From contig CAVQQQ010000001.1 of NCBI GenBank assembly GCA_963715025.1, positions 62,001 through 126,000 of the forward strand: a DNA stretch of 64,000 nt. The letters run 5' to 3'. Below the pieces are notes generated by a model. The model did not search any database and was not told where the DNA came from. It saw only the letters and a program-made list of their open reading frames with translations. Within the stretch, counting starts at the first letter, position 1, and each line of letters opens with the position of its first letter. The position numbers were made by a program, and so were the translations under genes. This document shows, piece by piece, positions 8,660-17,569 of this stretch. Origin of the DNA: DASSJT01 sp963715025 (lineage in GTDB: Bacteria > Actinomycetota > Actinomycetes > Actinomycetales > Dermatophilaceae).

Positions 8660-9517
8660 ATGGGCATCCTCTCCATCCAGTCGTCGGTGGCGTATGGGCA
8701 CGTCGGCAACAGCGCGGCGGCGTTTCCGCTCCAGCGGTTGGGGTTCGAGGTCTGGCCGATCGTGACCGTGCACTTCTCCAACCACACGGGGTATGGCGAG
8801 TGGCGGGGACCGCTGCTGGCGGCAGACGACCTCAGGGAGGTGCTCACGGGCGTGGAGGAGCGCGGAGTGCTTTCGCGCTGCGAGGCCGTGCTGTCGGGTT
8901 ACCAGGGCGCCGAGGACGTCGGAGGCGTGGTGCTTGACGCGGTGAGACGCGTGAAGGCGGCCAACCCCGCCGCGATCTACTGCTGCGACCCCGTCATGGG
9001 CGACACCGGGAGCGGGTTCTTCGTGCGCCCGGGGATTCCCGAGTTCATGCGCGACCAGGTCGTCCCGGCCGCAGATGTCGCCACCCCCAACCACTTCGAG
9101 CTCGACTACCTCACTGGCCGGGAGCAGCGCACCACGACCCTGGACGAGGTCCTGGGCGCTGTGGACGACCTGCGGGAAATGGGGCCAGACACCGTCCTGG
9201 TGACGAGTCTGGTGCACGACGGCCTCTCGGAGGACTCGATCGAGATGCTGGCCGTCGACGGGACCGGGGCCTGGGTGGTCAGCACTCCCCTGCTGCCGCT
9301 GAGCGTGAACGGTGCAGGCGACCTCACGGCCGCGCTGTTCCTGGCCCACCTGCTGGAGACCGGCTCGGTGGCCACGTCTCTGGCGCGCACCGCGTCCTCG
9401 GTATGGAGTGTGCTGGACGAGACCGCCAGGTCCCGGGAGCGCGAGATCCAGATCGTCGCCGCGCAGGAGGCAATCGCGCGGCCGCCCATGCAGTTCGAGG
9501 CCGTGGCACTCCGCTAG
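8660..9517 (+). CDS. pdxY: Pyridoxal kinase
   Basis: The 285-residue ribokinase-superfamily protein phosphorylates pyridoxal in B6 salvage. It begins MGILSIQSSVAYGHVGNSAA, the PdxY/PdxK signature for substrate binding, and carries YCCDPVMGDTGSGFF near residues 112-126 and the anion-hole motif SVNGAGDLTAALFL near 214-227, with the catalytic Asp in GAGD. The ATG at 8660 fits this conserved N-terminus. It is transcribed away from proA; the 132-bp shared upstream region holds an inverted pair of the GGTATGCC motif (8536 and 8623). Confidence 0.93.
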   Translation: MGILSIQSSVAYGHVGNSAAAFPLQRLGFEVWPIVTVHFSNHTGYGEWRGPLLAADDLREVLTGVEERGVLSRCEAVLSGYQGAEDVGGVVLDAVRRVKAANPAAIYCCDPVMGDTGSGFFVRPGIPEFMRDQVVPAADVATPNHFELDYLTGREQRTTTLDEVLGAVDDLREMGPDTVLVTSLVHDGLSEDSIEMLAVDGTGAWVVSTPLLPLSVNGAGDLTAALFLAHLLETGSVATSLARTASSVWSVLDETARSREREIQIVAAQEAIARPPMQFEAVALR

Positions 9518-9556
9518 CGGGCACCTCGCCGCTCGGCGCGAGGCCGTCGCGCTCGG

Positions 9557-10705
9557 TTAGAGCACCACGAGGTCGTCGCGGTGGATGACCTCGCGCTCGT
9601 AGCCCGGTCCCAGTTCGCGGGCAAGGTCGTGGGTGGTGCGGCCGATGAGGCCGGGAAGCTCTGTGGAGGAGTAGTTGACCAGCCCACGGGCGATCACCTG
9701 CCCGTCCGGGGTGCAGACGTCGACCGCGTCACCGTCCCCGAAACTGCCCTCGACCGCCACCACGCCGGCCGGCAACAGCGACTTGCGCCGCTCGAGCACG
9801 GCATGCACGGCGCCGTCGTCGAGCACGAGGCGCCCTCGGGCCGTCGTGGCGTGCGCCAGCCAGAGCTTGCGGGAGGTGCGACGTGCCTTCGCGGGCGCGA
9901 AGACAGTGCCCACCTGCTCACCCGAGAGGGCCGGGCCGGCGAGCTCGGCGGAGGTGAGCAGTGCGGTAATGCCGGCCGCGTTGGCAATACCCGCCGCCTC
10001 GACCTTGGTCTGCATGCCACCGCTACCGATGGTGCTTCCGATGCCCCCGATCTCGACCCCGGCGAGATCGTCCTGGCCATGGACCGTGTCGATGCGGCTG
10101 CTGCCCGGGCGGCTGGGCTGCCCGTCGTAGAGACCGTCGACGTCGGTCAGCAGCACCAGACCGTCGGCGGCAACCAGGTGGGCAACGAGCGCGGCGAGCC
10201 GGTCGTTGTCGCCGAACCTGATCTCCTGGGTCGCCACGGTGTCGTTCTCGTTGACGATCGGCACGATGCCCAGCTCGAGCAGGCGGTCGAGGGTTCGCTT
10301 GGCATTGGTGTAGTGAGAGCGCCGGGTCATGTCGTCTGCGGTGAGCAGGACCTGGCCCACGGTGAGCCCGTGGGTGCCGAAGGCGCGCTGGTATGCCGCG
10401 ACGAGGGCTCCCTGCCCGACGCTCGCGGCCGCCTGCTGGGTGGCGAGGTCCCAGGGCCGCTTGGAGAGCCCGAGCGGAGCGATGCCCGCAGCGATCGCAC
10501 CCGAGGAGACCAGGACGATCGTCGTGCCGGCATTGCGGCGGGCGGCGATGACGTCCACGAGTGCGCGTAGCCGGCCCTGGTCGAGTCCGCCCCCTGTGCT
10601 GGCAAGGGATGACGAACCCACCTTGACGACGAGACGCTTCGCCACGGCGATATCGCGCCGGTGGCGCGTGGCAGCGATCCCTCTGTGCGTCGCCGCATCG
10701 CTCAT
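9557..10705 (-). CDS. proB: Glutamate 5-kinase
   Basis: The 382-residue amino-acid kinase makes gamma-glutamyl phosphate, the first and feedback-regulated step of proline synthesis. Visible features are KRLVVKVGSSSLAS (residues ~23-36), LVSSGAIAAGI (~65-75), VNENDTVATQEI near 153-164, and the nucleotide-binding IGSGGMQTKVEAA near 226-238. A C-terminal PUA domain covers about the last 80 residues. The ATG overlaps the obg stop in ATGA, so proB is translationally coupled to obg. Confidence 0.95.
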   Translation of the reverse strand: MSDAATHRGIAATRHRRDIAVAKRLVVKVGSSSLASTGGGLDQGRLRALVDVIAARRNAGTTIVLVSSGAIAAGIAPLGLSKRPWDLATQQAAASVGQGALVAAYQRAFGTHGLTVGQVLLTADDMTRRSHYTNAKRTLDRLLELGIVPIVNENDTVATQEIRFGDNDRLAALVAHLVAADGLVLLTDVDGLYDGQPSRPGSSRIDTVHGQDDLAGVEIGGIGSTIGSGGMQTKVEAAGIANAAGITALLTSAELAGPALSGEQVGTVFAPAKARRTSRKLWLAHATTARGRLVLDDGAVHAVLERRKSLLPAGVVAVEGSFGDGDAVDVCTPDGQVIARGLVNYSSTELPGLIGRTTHDLARELGPGYEREVIHRDDLVVL

Positions 10706-12225
10706 GCGTCGTCCTCATCACGGGCCCTGGCCCAGTGGCCGGCCCGACGCTCGCGGTCCAGGTCGTCTCGGGCCGCGGTCTGGGCGTCCTTGCGAGCGTG
10801 GAACTCCTCACGCTTCTCGCTGCGAGTCCGGCGCGCCGAGTCGCCGAGGCGCAGGTCAGTGCCGCGGGCCCCGGTGAGCAGCTCGGCTCCCGCCGTCATG
10901 GTGGGCTCCCAGTCGAAGACGACGGCGTTGTCGGCCGGCCCGATGAGGACGGTGGAACCCGGGATGGCGCCCGCCTCCAGCAGCGCCTCCTCGACACCGA
11001 GGCGGGACAGCCGGTCGGCGAGGTAGCCCACGGCCTCATCGTTGGCGAAGTCGGTCTGGCGGATCCAGCGGGTGGGCCGTTCCCCCTCGATGCGGAAGAC
11101 CTCGCCGTCCGGAGTCACTTCGCGAACCACCCGGAAGCCGGTGTCGTCGACCGCCTTGGGGCGCAGCACGACGCGAGGTGGCACGATCGACTCGAGCTCG
11201 CGGCGCGCCTCCGCGACGTGGCGAGCCATCGCGTAGGTCAGCTCACGCAGCCCAGTGTGGGCCGCGGCCGAGACGATGAACACCTCCAGGCCGCGAGCCT
11301 CCAGATCTGGCTTGACCATCTCGGCGAGCTCGCGGGCCTCGGGCACGTCGGCCTTGTTGAGCACCACGATCCGAGTTCGCTCGGAGAGCGGGCGCCCACC
11401 GAGCGAGTTGTCGGGCACATACGCCGCCAGCTCCTCCTCGATCACGTCAAGATCGGTCATGGGATCGCGGCCGGGCTCGAGCGTGGCGCAGTCGATGACG
11501 TGAACGAGCACCGAGCAGCGCTCGACGTGCCGAAGGAACTCCAGGCCCAGGCCCTTGCCCTCGCTCGCGCCAGGGATCAGGCCGGGGACGTCAGCGACGG
11601 TGAAGCGGGTGTCGCCCGCGGTGACGACGCCCAGGTGGGGGACGAGGGTGGTGAACGGGTAGTCGGCGATCTTCGGCCTGGCGGCGGAGAGGACCGAAAC
11701 GAGAGACGACTTGCCAGCCGACGGGAACCCGATCAGCGCCACGTCAGCGAGCGACTTCAGCTCGAGGACAACGTCGAGCCGGTCCCCCGGCTCGCCCAGC
11801 AGCGCGAACCCCGGGGCCTTCCGCCGGGGTGAGGCCAGCGCCTTGTTGCCGAGGCCGCCGCGCCCGCCGCGGGCGACGACCAACTCGGCGGCCTGGCCCA
11901 CCAGGTCGGCGAGGACATCTCCCTCGATGGTCTTGACGACGGTGCCCTCGGGGACGGGCAGGATGACGTCGTCGCCGTCGGCACCGTTGCGCTCGTCCCC
12001 GGCGCCTGGGCGGCCATTTCCGGCCTTCCGGTGAGGGCTGTGGTGGTAGTCGAGCAAGGTCGTGGACTGCGGGTCGACCCGGAGGATGACGCTGCCGCCT
12101 CGGCCTCCGTTGCCGCCATCGGGACCCCCCAGCGGCTTGAACTTCTCCCGGTGCACCGAGGCCACCCCGTGGCCGCCGTCGCCGGCGGCGACGTGCAGGA
12201 CCACACGGTCGACGAAACTGGCCAT
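10702..12225 (-). CDS. obg: GTPase Obg/CgtA, long actinobacterial form
   Basis: The 507-residue ribosome-associated GTPase has the N-terminal Gly-rich Obg fold (GGPDGGNGGRGG near residues 33-44) and a central G domain with Walker A GFPSAGKSSL near 166-175 and DVPGLIPGASEGKGLG near 213-228. The OCT domain near 340-430 is followed by a basic, charged tail. Obg acts in 50S maturation and stress or developmental control. It lies 224 bp after rpmA, behind two inverted repeats, so it may have its own promoter or depend on read-through. Confidence 0.96.
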   Translation of the reverse strand: MASFVDRVVLHVAAGDGGHGVASVHREKFKPLGGPDGGNGGRGGSVILRVDPQSTTLLDYHHSPHRKAGNGRPGAGDERNGADGDDVILPVPEGTVVKTIEGDVLADLVGQAAELVVARGGRGGLGNKALASPRRKAPGFALLGEPGDRLDVVLELKSLADVALIGFPSAGKSSLVSVLSAARPKIADYPFTTLVPHLGVVTAGDTRFTVADVPGLIPGASEGKGLGLEFLRHVERCSVLVHVIDCATLEPGRDPMTDLDVIEEELAAYVPDNSLGGRPLSERTRIVVLNKADVPEARELAEMVKPDLEARGLEVFIVSAAAHTGLRELTYAMARHVAEARRELESIVPPRVVLRPKAVDDTGFRVVREVTPDGEVFRIEGERPTRWIRQTDFANDEAVGYLADRLSRLGVEEALLEAGAIPGSTVLIGPADNAVVFDWEPTMTAGAELLTGARGTDLRLGDSARRTRSEKREEFHARKDAQTAARDDLDRERRAGHWARARDEDDA

Positions 12226-12371
12226 GGTGCCTGCTCTCTGTCGTGCTCAGCGCCTCCGCCGAGTCTAGGTGTGCCTGGGGTGCACCCGAGAAGGGCCCGC
12301 ATCACCCGAGAAGGCACCTGGGGCGAGGCGGACCTTCATCGGGTGACCCGAGAAAGGGGCCGGTGCGAGCG

Positions 12372-12406
12372 GAGGGGGCGGGCCCGGATCCAGGGCCCGC
12401 CCCCTC
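12372..12406. terminator. GC-rich terminator hairpin between rpmA and obg
   Basis: A perfect 14-bp stem GAGGGGGCGGGCCC / GGGCCCGCCCCCTC encloses the loop GGATCCA. It lies downstream of rpmA on the transcribed strand and upstream of obg, so it probably terminates or attenuates ribosomal-protein transcription. There is no U tract. Confidence 0.65.
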
Positions 12407-12415
12407 GCGAGGTCG

Positions 12416-12446
12416 GTGTGCCGCGCGACTCAGCCACGCGGCATAC
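12416..12446. terminator. Inverted repeat carrying the GTATGCCG motif, just after rpmA
   Basis: Arms GTGTGCCGCG (12416-12425) and CGCGGCATAC (12437-12446) pair with one mismatch. The right arm contains the dispersed GTATGCCG motif in reverse orientation. It begins 3 bp beyond the rpmA stop and may act with the 12372-12406 hairpin as a double terminator. Confidence 0.4.
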
Positions 12447-12449
12447 GAC

Positions 12450-12719
12450 TCACTCTGCCGCGACGGACTCCGCCGGGACGATGTTGACGGTCTTGCGCCC
12501 GCGCTTGGTGCCGAACTTCACCGCACCGGCGACCAGGGCGAACAGCGTGTCGTCGCCGCCGCGGCCCACGCCCTCACCGGGGTGGAAATGGGTGCCACGC
12601 TGGCGGACCAGGATCTCGCCAGCCTTGACGGCCTGGCCGCCGTAGCGCTTGACGCCGAGGAACTGGGGGTTGGAGTCACGACCGTTGCGGGTCGAGGACG
12701 CGCCCTTCTTGTGTGCCAT
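12450..12719 (-). CDS. rpmA: 50S ribosomal protein bL27
   Basis: The 89-residue protein starts MAHKKGASSTRNGRDSNPQ, the conserved flexible N-terminus that reaches the peptidyl-transferase centre, and continues with the bL27 motif GTHFHPGEGVGRGGDDTLFA. It has no cleaved N-terminal extension of the Firmicutes type. It follows rplU by 50 bp and forms the usual rplU-rpmA operon. Confidence 0.98.
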   Translation of the reverse strand: MAHKKGASSTRNGRDSNPQFLGVKRYGGQAVKAGEILVRQRGTHFHPGEGVGRGGDDTLFALVAGAVKFGTKRGRKTVNIVPAESVAAE

Positions 12720-12769
12720 GTCAGTGCCTGCCTTTGTCAGTCTCTGCTGGTGGATCGACGAGCCGGGGC

Positions 12770-13078
12770 TCAGGCGTCGATCGCGGTGACCTTGATCTGG
12801 GTCAGGTGCTGACGGTGGCCCTGACGCTTGCGGTAGCCGGTCTTGTTCTTGTACTTCAGAATCGTGATCTTCGGGCCCTTGGCCGGCTTGACGATCTCGG
12901 CCGTCACCCTGACCTTGGCGAGCTTGGCAGCGTCGCTGGTCACAGCGGAGCCGTCGACCACGAGAAGCGGCGTGAGGTCAATGCTGTCGCCAGCCTCACC
13001 AGCAACCTTGTCGATGATGAGGACGTCGCCGACGGAGACCTTCTCCTGGCGACCGCCTGCGCGAACAATCGCGTACAC
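12770..13078 (-). CDS. rplU: 50S ribosomal protein bL21
   Basis: The 102-residue protein begins MYAIVRAGGRQEKVSVGD and ends with the basic NKTGYRKRQGHRQHLTQIKV segment typical of bL21, which binds 23S rRNA domain I/II. It is first gene of rplU-rpmA. The 192 bp between it and the upstream RNase E/G gene hold a terminator-like hairpin, so rplU is probably transcribed from its own promoter. Confidence 0.98.
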   Translation of the reverse strand: MYAIVRAGGRQEKVSVGDVLIIDKVAGEAGDSIDLTPLLVVDGSAVTSDAAKLAKVRVTAEIVKPAKGPKITILKYKNKTGYRKRQGHRQHLTQIKVTAIDA

Positions 13079-13207
13079 GTCGAACTCGCTTTCGTCTTAC
13101 GGGGGGCACGCGCTCTCTCTTGCCAGCTGCGGCTGGACCGTCCAATAGCGACCCGCTCGCGCGGACATCGGATCGGTGGGCGCACCGAGGGTCAAGAGTA
13201 CCGGCTG

Positions 13208-13235
13208 GGCCGCGCGCGAACAAACTCGCGCGGCC
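13208..13235. terminator. Hairpin after the RNase E/G gene
   Basis: A 9-bp GC-only stem GGCCGCGCG / CGCGCGGCC encloses CGAACAAACT. It lies 36 bp beyond the RNase E/G stop on the transcribed strand and upstream of rplU. Confidence 0.5.
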
Positions 13236-13270
13236 GGTGGGCCGTACGGCCGGACCGGACCAGTGCGGCC

Positions 13271-16200
13271 TCAGGACTCCCCTGCCGCCGCGCGCTCTTC
13301 GGCCGGGGTGCTGGCGTCCCCGAACTGTCCGGCCGGAGCGGTCGTCACCTCGCTTGACCGCGGCGGGCCAGCGGGTGCCACGACACGTCCCCGCCTGCGC
13401 TTTCGGGGAGCGGGCTGCTCGGCGGGCCTGGCGGCCTCCGCGGTGGTCTCCGCGGTGGCGGCGGCTTCGGCGGACTCTGGCTGCTCGGGGCGCCCTGCGG
13501 TCTCTGACAGCTCGGCGTCTTCAGCGGATGGGGCCTGCGCAGCAGCCCACTCGTCATCGACGTCGATCTCCCGCACCAGGTCCACCGGCGCCTCCTGGAT
13601 CGCAAGCTCGGCGACGTCGTCGTCTTGGGGCTCGCCGGACAGGCCCTTGATGGCCGCTGCATGCGCGGCCGCGGCGATCTGGGCGGGCGTGGGACCGGAC
13701 GGTTTCGCCAGTGCCTCCACCTCCGGTGCGGCGGCCTTGCCACGACGACCCCGTGAGCGCGAGCCGCTGCCGCCGCCGTTGTTGCCCTGCTCTCCGCTGG
13801 GTTTGTCGACCGGCTCGGCAGAGACGATGATGCCACGGCCGTTGCAGTGTTCGCAGACCTCGGAGAACACCTCGATCAGGCCGGAGCCGACGCGCTTTCG
13901 GGTCATCTGGACCAGACCCAGCGACGTCACCTCGGCCACCTGGTGCTTGGTGCGGTCGCGGCCCAGGCACTCCAGGAGGCGCCGCACCACCAGGTCGCGG
14001 TTGCTCTCCAGCACCATGTCGATGAAGTCGATCACGATGATGCCGCCGATGTCGCGCAGCCGGAGCTGGCGAACGATCTCCTCGGCTGCCTCGAGGTTGT
14101 TCTTGGTCACCGTCTCCTCGAGGTTGCCCCCAGAGCCGACGAACTTGCCGGTGTTGACGTCGACCACGGTCATGGCCTCGGTGCGGTCGATCACGAGCGA
14201 GCCGCCTGAGGGCAACCAGACCTTGCGGTCCATGGCCTTGGCGAGCTGCTCGTCCACGCGGTAGCGGGTGAAGAGATCCTCCTCGGAGGTCCACTTCTGC
14301 AGCTTCTTGCCCAGATCCGGGGCGACATCCTCGACGTAGTCGTTGATCTCCCGCCATGCCGGGTCGCCGGCGACCACGAGGGAGCTGAAGTCCTCGTTGA
14401 ACACATCGCGGATCACCCGGACGGTGAGGTCGGGCTCGCCGTGCAGGAGCAGGGGTGCACCCCCCGAGGAGCCCTTCTTGCCGGACTTGGCCTCAGCCTT
14501 CTCCGTGATCCGCTGCCACGCCTTCGTCAGGCGCTCGACATCGGCGCGCAGCTCCTCCTCGCTGGCGCCCTCCGCAGCGGTCCGGACGATCACGCCCGCG
14601 GTGTCGGGAACGACCTCCTTGAGGATGCCCTTGAGCCGGGTCCGCTCGGTGTCAGGAAGCTTGCGCGAGATGCCCGTCATGCTGCCCTCGGGCACAAGAA
14701 CGAGGTACCGGCCGGGCAGCGAGATCTGCGAGGTCAGGCGCGCGCCCTTGTGGCCGATCGGATCCTTGGTGACCTGCACCAGGACGGTGTCGCCGCTCTT
14801 GAGGGCATTCTCGATGCGCTTGGGCTGGTTGAGCTCCAGACCAGCCGCATCCCAGTTGACCTCTCCTGCGTACAGGACGGCGTTGCGTCCCTTGCCGATG
14901 TCGACGAACGCCGCCTCCATCGAGGGCAGCACATTCTGCACGCGTCCCAGGTAGACGTTCCCCGCCATCGAGGCGTTGGTTTCGCGGGACACGTAGTGCT
15001 CAACCAGCACGCCGTCCTCGAGGACGCCGATCTGCGTGCGACCCTCGCGGTGGCGGACCACCATGAGACGCTCGACGCTCTCGCGGCGCGCCAGGAACTC
15101 GGCCTCCGTGATGATCGTCCGCCGGCGCCCCGCCTCGCGGCCTTCGCGGCGGCGCTGCTTCTTGGCCTCGAGCCGAGTCGAGCCCTTCACACCGGCCGGC
15201 TCCTCGCGCTCCTTGCGCGGCTCGCGGATCTTGGTGACGGTGCCGGGCTCATCCTCGACGTCGCCGGCGGCTCCGCCACTGCGGCGGCGGCGCCGACGGC
15301 GCCGGCTGCTGGGGCTCTCAGCCGTCTCCTCGGCCCCGGCTCCCATTGCGCCCTCGGCACCGTGGCCAGAGGACCCGGCGTCAGTCGTTTCGTCGGCTTC
15401 GACTGCCTCAGCCGATGCTGCCTCGACCGCCTCCCCCTCGCCGTTCGCGCGCGAACGTCGCCCGCGGCCGCCACGGCGGCGAGAGCGGCGGCGGCCACCC
15501 TCCTGGTCTGCACCCTCCTGCTCCGCGGGCTCCGGCTCGCCAGCAGCGCCATGGGTAGCCTCCGTGGGCTCAGCAGTCTGCTCGGTCTCGTCCGCGGCCT
15601 TCTCGGTCCTGCCTGGGGCCTTCTCGGGCCTGCTTGGGGCCTTCTCGGTCCTGCCTGGGACCTTCTCGGGCCTGCTGGGGGCCATCTCGGGTCCAGCCGC
15701 CTTGTCGGCCGCGGCCCCCCTCTTGGCCTTTCCTGCGGCTTGCCCCGGCGCACCTGCGGCACTCGTTGCCCGTCGGCGCGGCGCGACCGACGGCTCCGGA
15801 GCCTGGAAGAGCAGCCCGAAACTCGGGACCGTGGCCGTGGCGTCGGCCTCTGCACCGCCCGTCTCCTCCTCAGTGGGCACCTCCTCTGCGGAGAGAGCCG
15901 CCGACGCCGGCTTCGCGCCGACATCCGGGAACTCGGTGGGCTGCGGCTCGACGTCCTGCGGCTCGACGTCCTGCGGCTCGACGTCCTGCGGCTCGACGTC
16001 CTGCTGCTCGAGGTCCTGCGGCTTCGCCACGCTGCCGCGGGCGGCACGTTTACGCGGAGCAGCCTTCTTGGCGGCCTTCTTCGCCACCTTCTTGGTGGGC
16101 TTTGCGCGGGAGCCGGCAGCGGCCTCGGCCAGTTCGTCCCCCGCGTCGCCACCGGTGTCGTCGGCCAGCGAAGAACCGGTCGGCCGGTCAGCCGCGGCCG

Positions 16201-16492
16201 GCTTCCTCGAGATGTCCTCAGCCCCGGTCACCGGACCCGTGTCGGGCGCCGCGGCGGTCTTGCGGGGGCGCCTGGGTGCGGCCTGCTTGCGCGCCCGCTT
16301 GGTTGCGGGCGCTGCAGCGGAGTCGCCCGCGCGTTCGCCGGCGGCACCGCCGGCGCCCTCGCTTGCGGACTCGCCTGCTGACTCACCCGCAGACCTGGGG
16401 GGACTGTCGCCTGCGGTGCCACGGCTGTCGCCTGCGTCGATGGACTTGTCGAGATCAGTCGACTCCGAGTGGAGGTCGTCTTTGGATGCCAT
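13271..16492 (-). CDS. rne: Ribonuclease E/G with a long disordered N-terminal extension
   Basis: The 1073-residue endoribonuclease acts in mRNA turnover and rRNA processing. Residues 1 to ~430 are Ala/Glu/Arg/Lys-rich, probably disordered, with two tandem peptide repeats. The catalytic part follows: an S1 RNA-binding domain (HYVSRETNASMAGNVYLG near residue 500), the DNase-I-like core with DVNTGKFVG near 775 and FIDM near 820 (metal-binding Asp residues), and the Zn-link CEHCNGRG near 878. A C-terminal Ala/Pro/Arg-rich tail completes it. The ATG at 16492 has AAGGA upstream and ends the frame's overlap with the next gene. Placing most disordered sequence before the catalytic domain is typical of actinobacterial RNase E. 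Confidence 0.93.
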   Translation of the reverse strand: MASKDDLHSESTDLDKSIDAGDSRGTAGDSPPRSAGESAGESASEGAGGAAGERAGDSAAAPATKRARKQAAPRRPRKTAAAPDTGPVTGAEDISRKPAAADRPTGSSLADDTGGDAGDELAEAAAGSRAKPTKKVAKKAAKKAAPRKRAARGSVAKPQDLEQQDVEPQDVEPQDVEPQDVEPQPTEFPDVGAKPASAALSAEEVPTEEETGGAEADATATVPSFGLLFQAPEPSVAPRRRATSAAGAPGQAAGKAKRGAAADKAAGPEMAPSRPEKVPGRTEKAPSRPEKAPGRTEKAADETEQTAEPTEATHGAAGEPEPAEQEGADQEGGRRRSRRRGGRGRRSRANGEGEAVEAASAEAVEADETTDAGSSGHGAEGAMGAGAEETAESPSSRRRRRRRRSGGAAGDVEDEPGTVTKIREPRKEREEPAGVKGSTRLEAKKQRRREGREAGRRRTIITEAEFLARRESVERLMVVRHREGRTQIGVLEDGVLVEHYVSRETNASMAGNVYLGRVQNVLPSMEAAFVDIGKGRNAVLYAGEVNWDAAGLELNQPKRIENALKSGDTVLVQVTKDPIGHKGARLTSQISLPGRYLVLVPEGSMTGISRKLPDTERTRLKGILKEVVPDTAGVIVRTAAEGASEEELRADVERLTKAWQRITEKAEAKSGKKGSSGGAPLLLHGEPDLTVRVIRDVFNEDFSSLVVAGDPAWREINDYVEDVAPDLGKKLQKWTSEEDLFTRYRVDEQLAKAMDRKVWLPSGGSLVIDRTEAMTVVDVNTGKFVGSGGNLEETVTKNNLEAAEEIVRQLRLRDIGGIIVIDFIDMVLESNRDLVVRRLLECLGRDRTKHQVAEVTSLGLVQMTRKRVGSGLIEVFSEVCEHCNGRGIIVSAEPVDKPSGEQGNNGGGSGSRSRGRRGKAAAPEVEALAKPSGPTPAQIAAAAHAAAIKGLSGEPQDDDVAELAIQEAPVDLVREIDVDDEWAAAQAPSAEDAELSETAGRPEQPESAEAAATAETTAEAARPAEQPAPRKRRRGRVVAPAGPPRSSEVTTAPAGQFGDASTPAEERAAAGES
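15598..15681. repeat. 21-bp tandem repeat inside rne, four copies
   Basis: Copies start at 15598, 15619, 15640 and 15661 (CCTTCTCGGTCCTGCCTGGG and variants). On the coding strand they encode a 7-residue repeat alternating EKAPGRT and EKAPSRP in the disordered N-terminal region. The period is a multiple of three, so copy-number change would keep the frame. Confidence 0.85.
15941..16015. repeat. 15-bp tandem repeat inside rne, five copies
   Basis: Four identical copies of CTGCGGCTCGACGTC and one diverged copy encode repeated DVEPQ on the coding strand, a strongly acidic stretch near residues 160-185 of RNase E/G. Near-identity at DNA level suggests recent expansion. Confidence 0.9.
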
Positions 16493-16659
16493 GGGGGGCG
16501 TCCTTCCGTAACCCACGGGCCGGATGCCACACCCGGGCGCCGCAGGCGCCCCACACGACCGCGTGGTACGCGTGTCAAGCCTCGTGTCGCTGGCGGGGTG
16601 CCCGCGACGCGGAAGTCGGTTTGCTACGGCTGGCCGGTTCGCGCGGGGCGCGTCACCGA

Positions 16660-17436
16660 TCAGTCGCCGGCGGCGCTCTTGTCGGCGGCCAGGGGATCGG
16701 CCACCCCAGCGGTTGCGGCCTGCAGCGGGCCCTGGGCCAGCCGAGTCACCCGGGGGGGTGTCGGCGGCGAGAACTCCGTGACGGCTCGCAGCGCGGTTAG
16801 AACGTCGTCGGGTCGGACGGCGGGTGTGGTGTGCCGGACGACCACTTGAAGTATCGCATACCCGGCGCCTTGGTTCCCCTCCGACGACGTGGGCGGGGCA
16901 TCGGTCGCCTGCATAGACACGACCGCGGACCGCACGTCGAACGTCTTGGGGCCGGTCTTGAAGGTGCGGGTCACCTCGGCCCGGTCGACCGCGAGAAATG
17001 CGTCGACGGCCGTCGCGAGCACCTCGCGAGTGACGTCGCGGAACTCCAGCAGCCAGTCGCTGGCCTCGAGCCGGTCGGCAAGGGCCCCGGGGCCGGCCTC
17101 CACCACGTCGAGCACGACCAGTCCGTCGGGCAACGCGCCGTCGAGGGCCGCGCGGAGGGACTCGGGATCCACCCGCTCGACAACGGACACCTCGAAGTAC
17201 TCGGCCTCGCTGGCCGTCCCGGTCGGTGCCGCATTGGCGTAGGAGATCTTCGGGTGCGGGTGAAACCCGGCCGAGAAGGCCATGGGGACCCCAGCGCGCC
17301 GAACCGCCCGCTCCAGCGCCCGCTGGAAGTCGCGGGTGGAGGAGAACCGCAGGCGCCCCCGCTTGGCGTACCGCACCCGGAGCTTCTGGACGGCGGGCGG
17401 AGGTGGAGGTCCCTCGGGGGTGCGCTGGCGGGCCAT
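16660..17436 (-). CDS. TIGR03936/DUF2344 family protein, radical SAM partner
   Basis: The 258-residue protein begins MARQRTPEG and then matches the TIGR03936 family: LRVRYAKRGRLRFSSTRDFQRALERA (given in part), AFSAGFHPHPKISYA near residues 55-69 and EYFEV near 80. The biochemical role is not established. The family normally sits next to, or is fused with, a TIGR03960 B12-binding radical SAM protein. Here that partner is encoded at 23566-25560, separated by four other genes. The ATG at 17436 is preferred over an upstream in-frame ATG with an unrelated leader. It lies 167 bp upstream of rne, with a 7-bp hairpin (16535-16551) between. Confidence 0.85.
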   Translation of the reverse strand: MARQRTPEGPPPPPAVQKLRVRYAKRGRLRFSSTRDFQRALERAVRRAGVPMAFSAGFHPHPKISYANAAPTGTASEAEYFEVSVVERVDPESLRAALDGALPDGLVVLDVVEAGPGALADRLEASDWLLEFRDVTREVLATAVDAFLAVDRAEVTRTFKTGPKTFDVRSAVVSMQATDAPPTSSEGNQGAGYAILQVVVRHTTPAVRPDDVLTALRAVTEFSPPTPPRVTRLAQGPLQAATAGVADPLAADKSAAGD

Positions 17437-17569
17437 GGGGCACAAGCCTAAGAGGTATGCCGGGTGCCGAGGACCTCGCGGAGGCTCATCCCGCGCGCCC
17501 ACCTTCGGAATCCGTTGTCGCACCGCGAAATCCCGCCAGAGCGGTCAGAGTCCGCCTAAGTTGCCATGC

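Noticed and set aside
7247..9349. A longer proA frame reaching into pdxY
   Set aside because: The extra 270 codons are antisense to pdxY and unlike ProA. ATG 8527 matches the normal ProA N-terminus.
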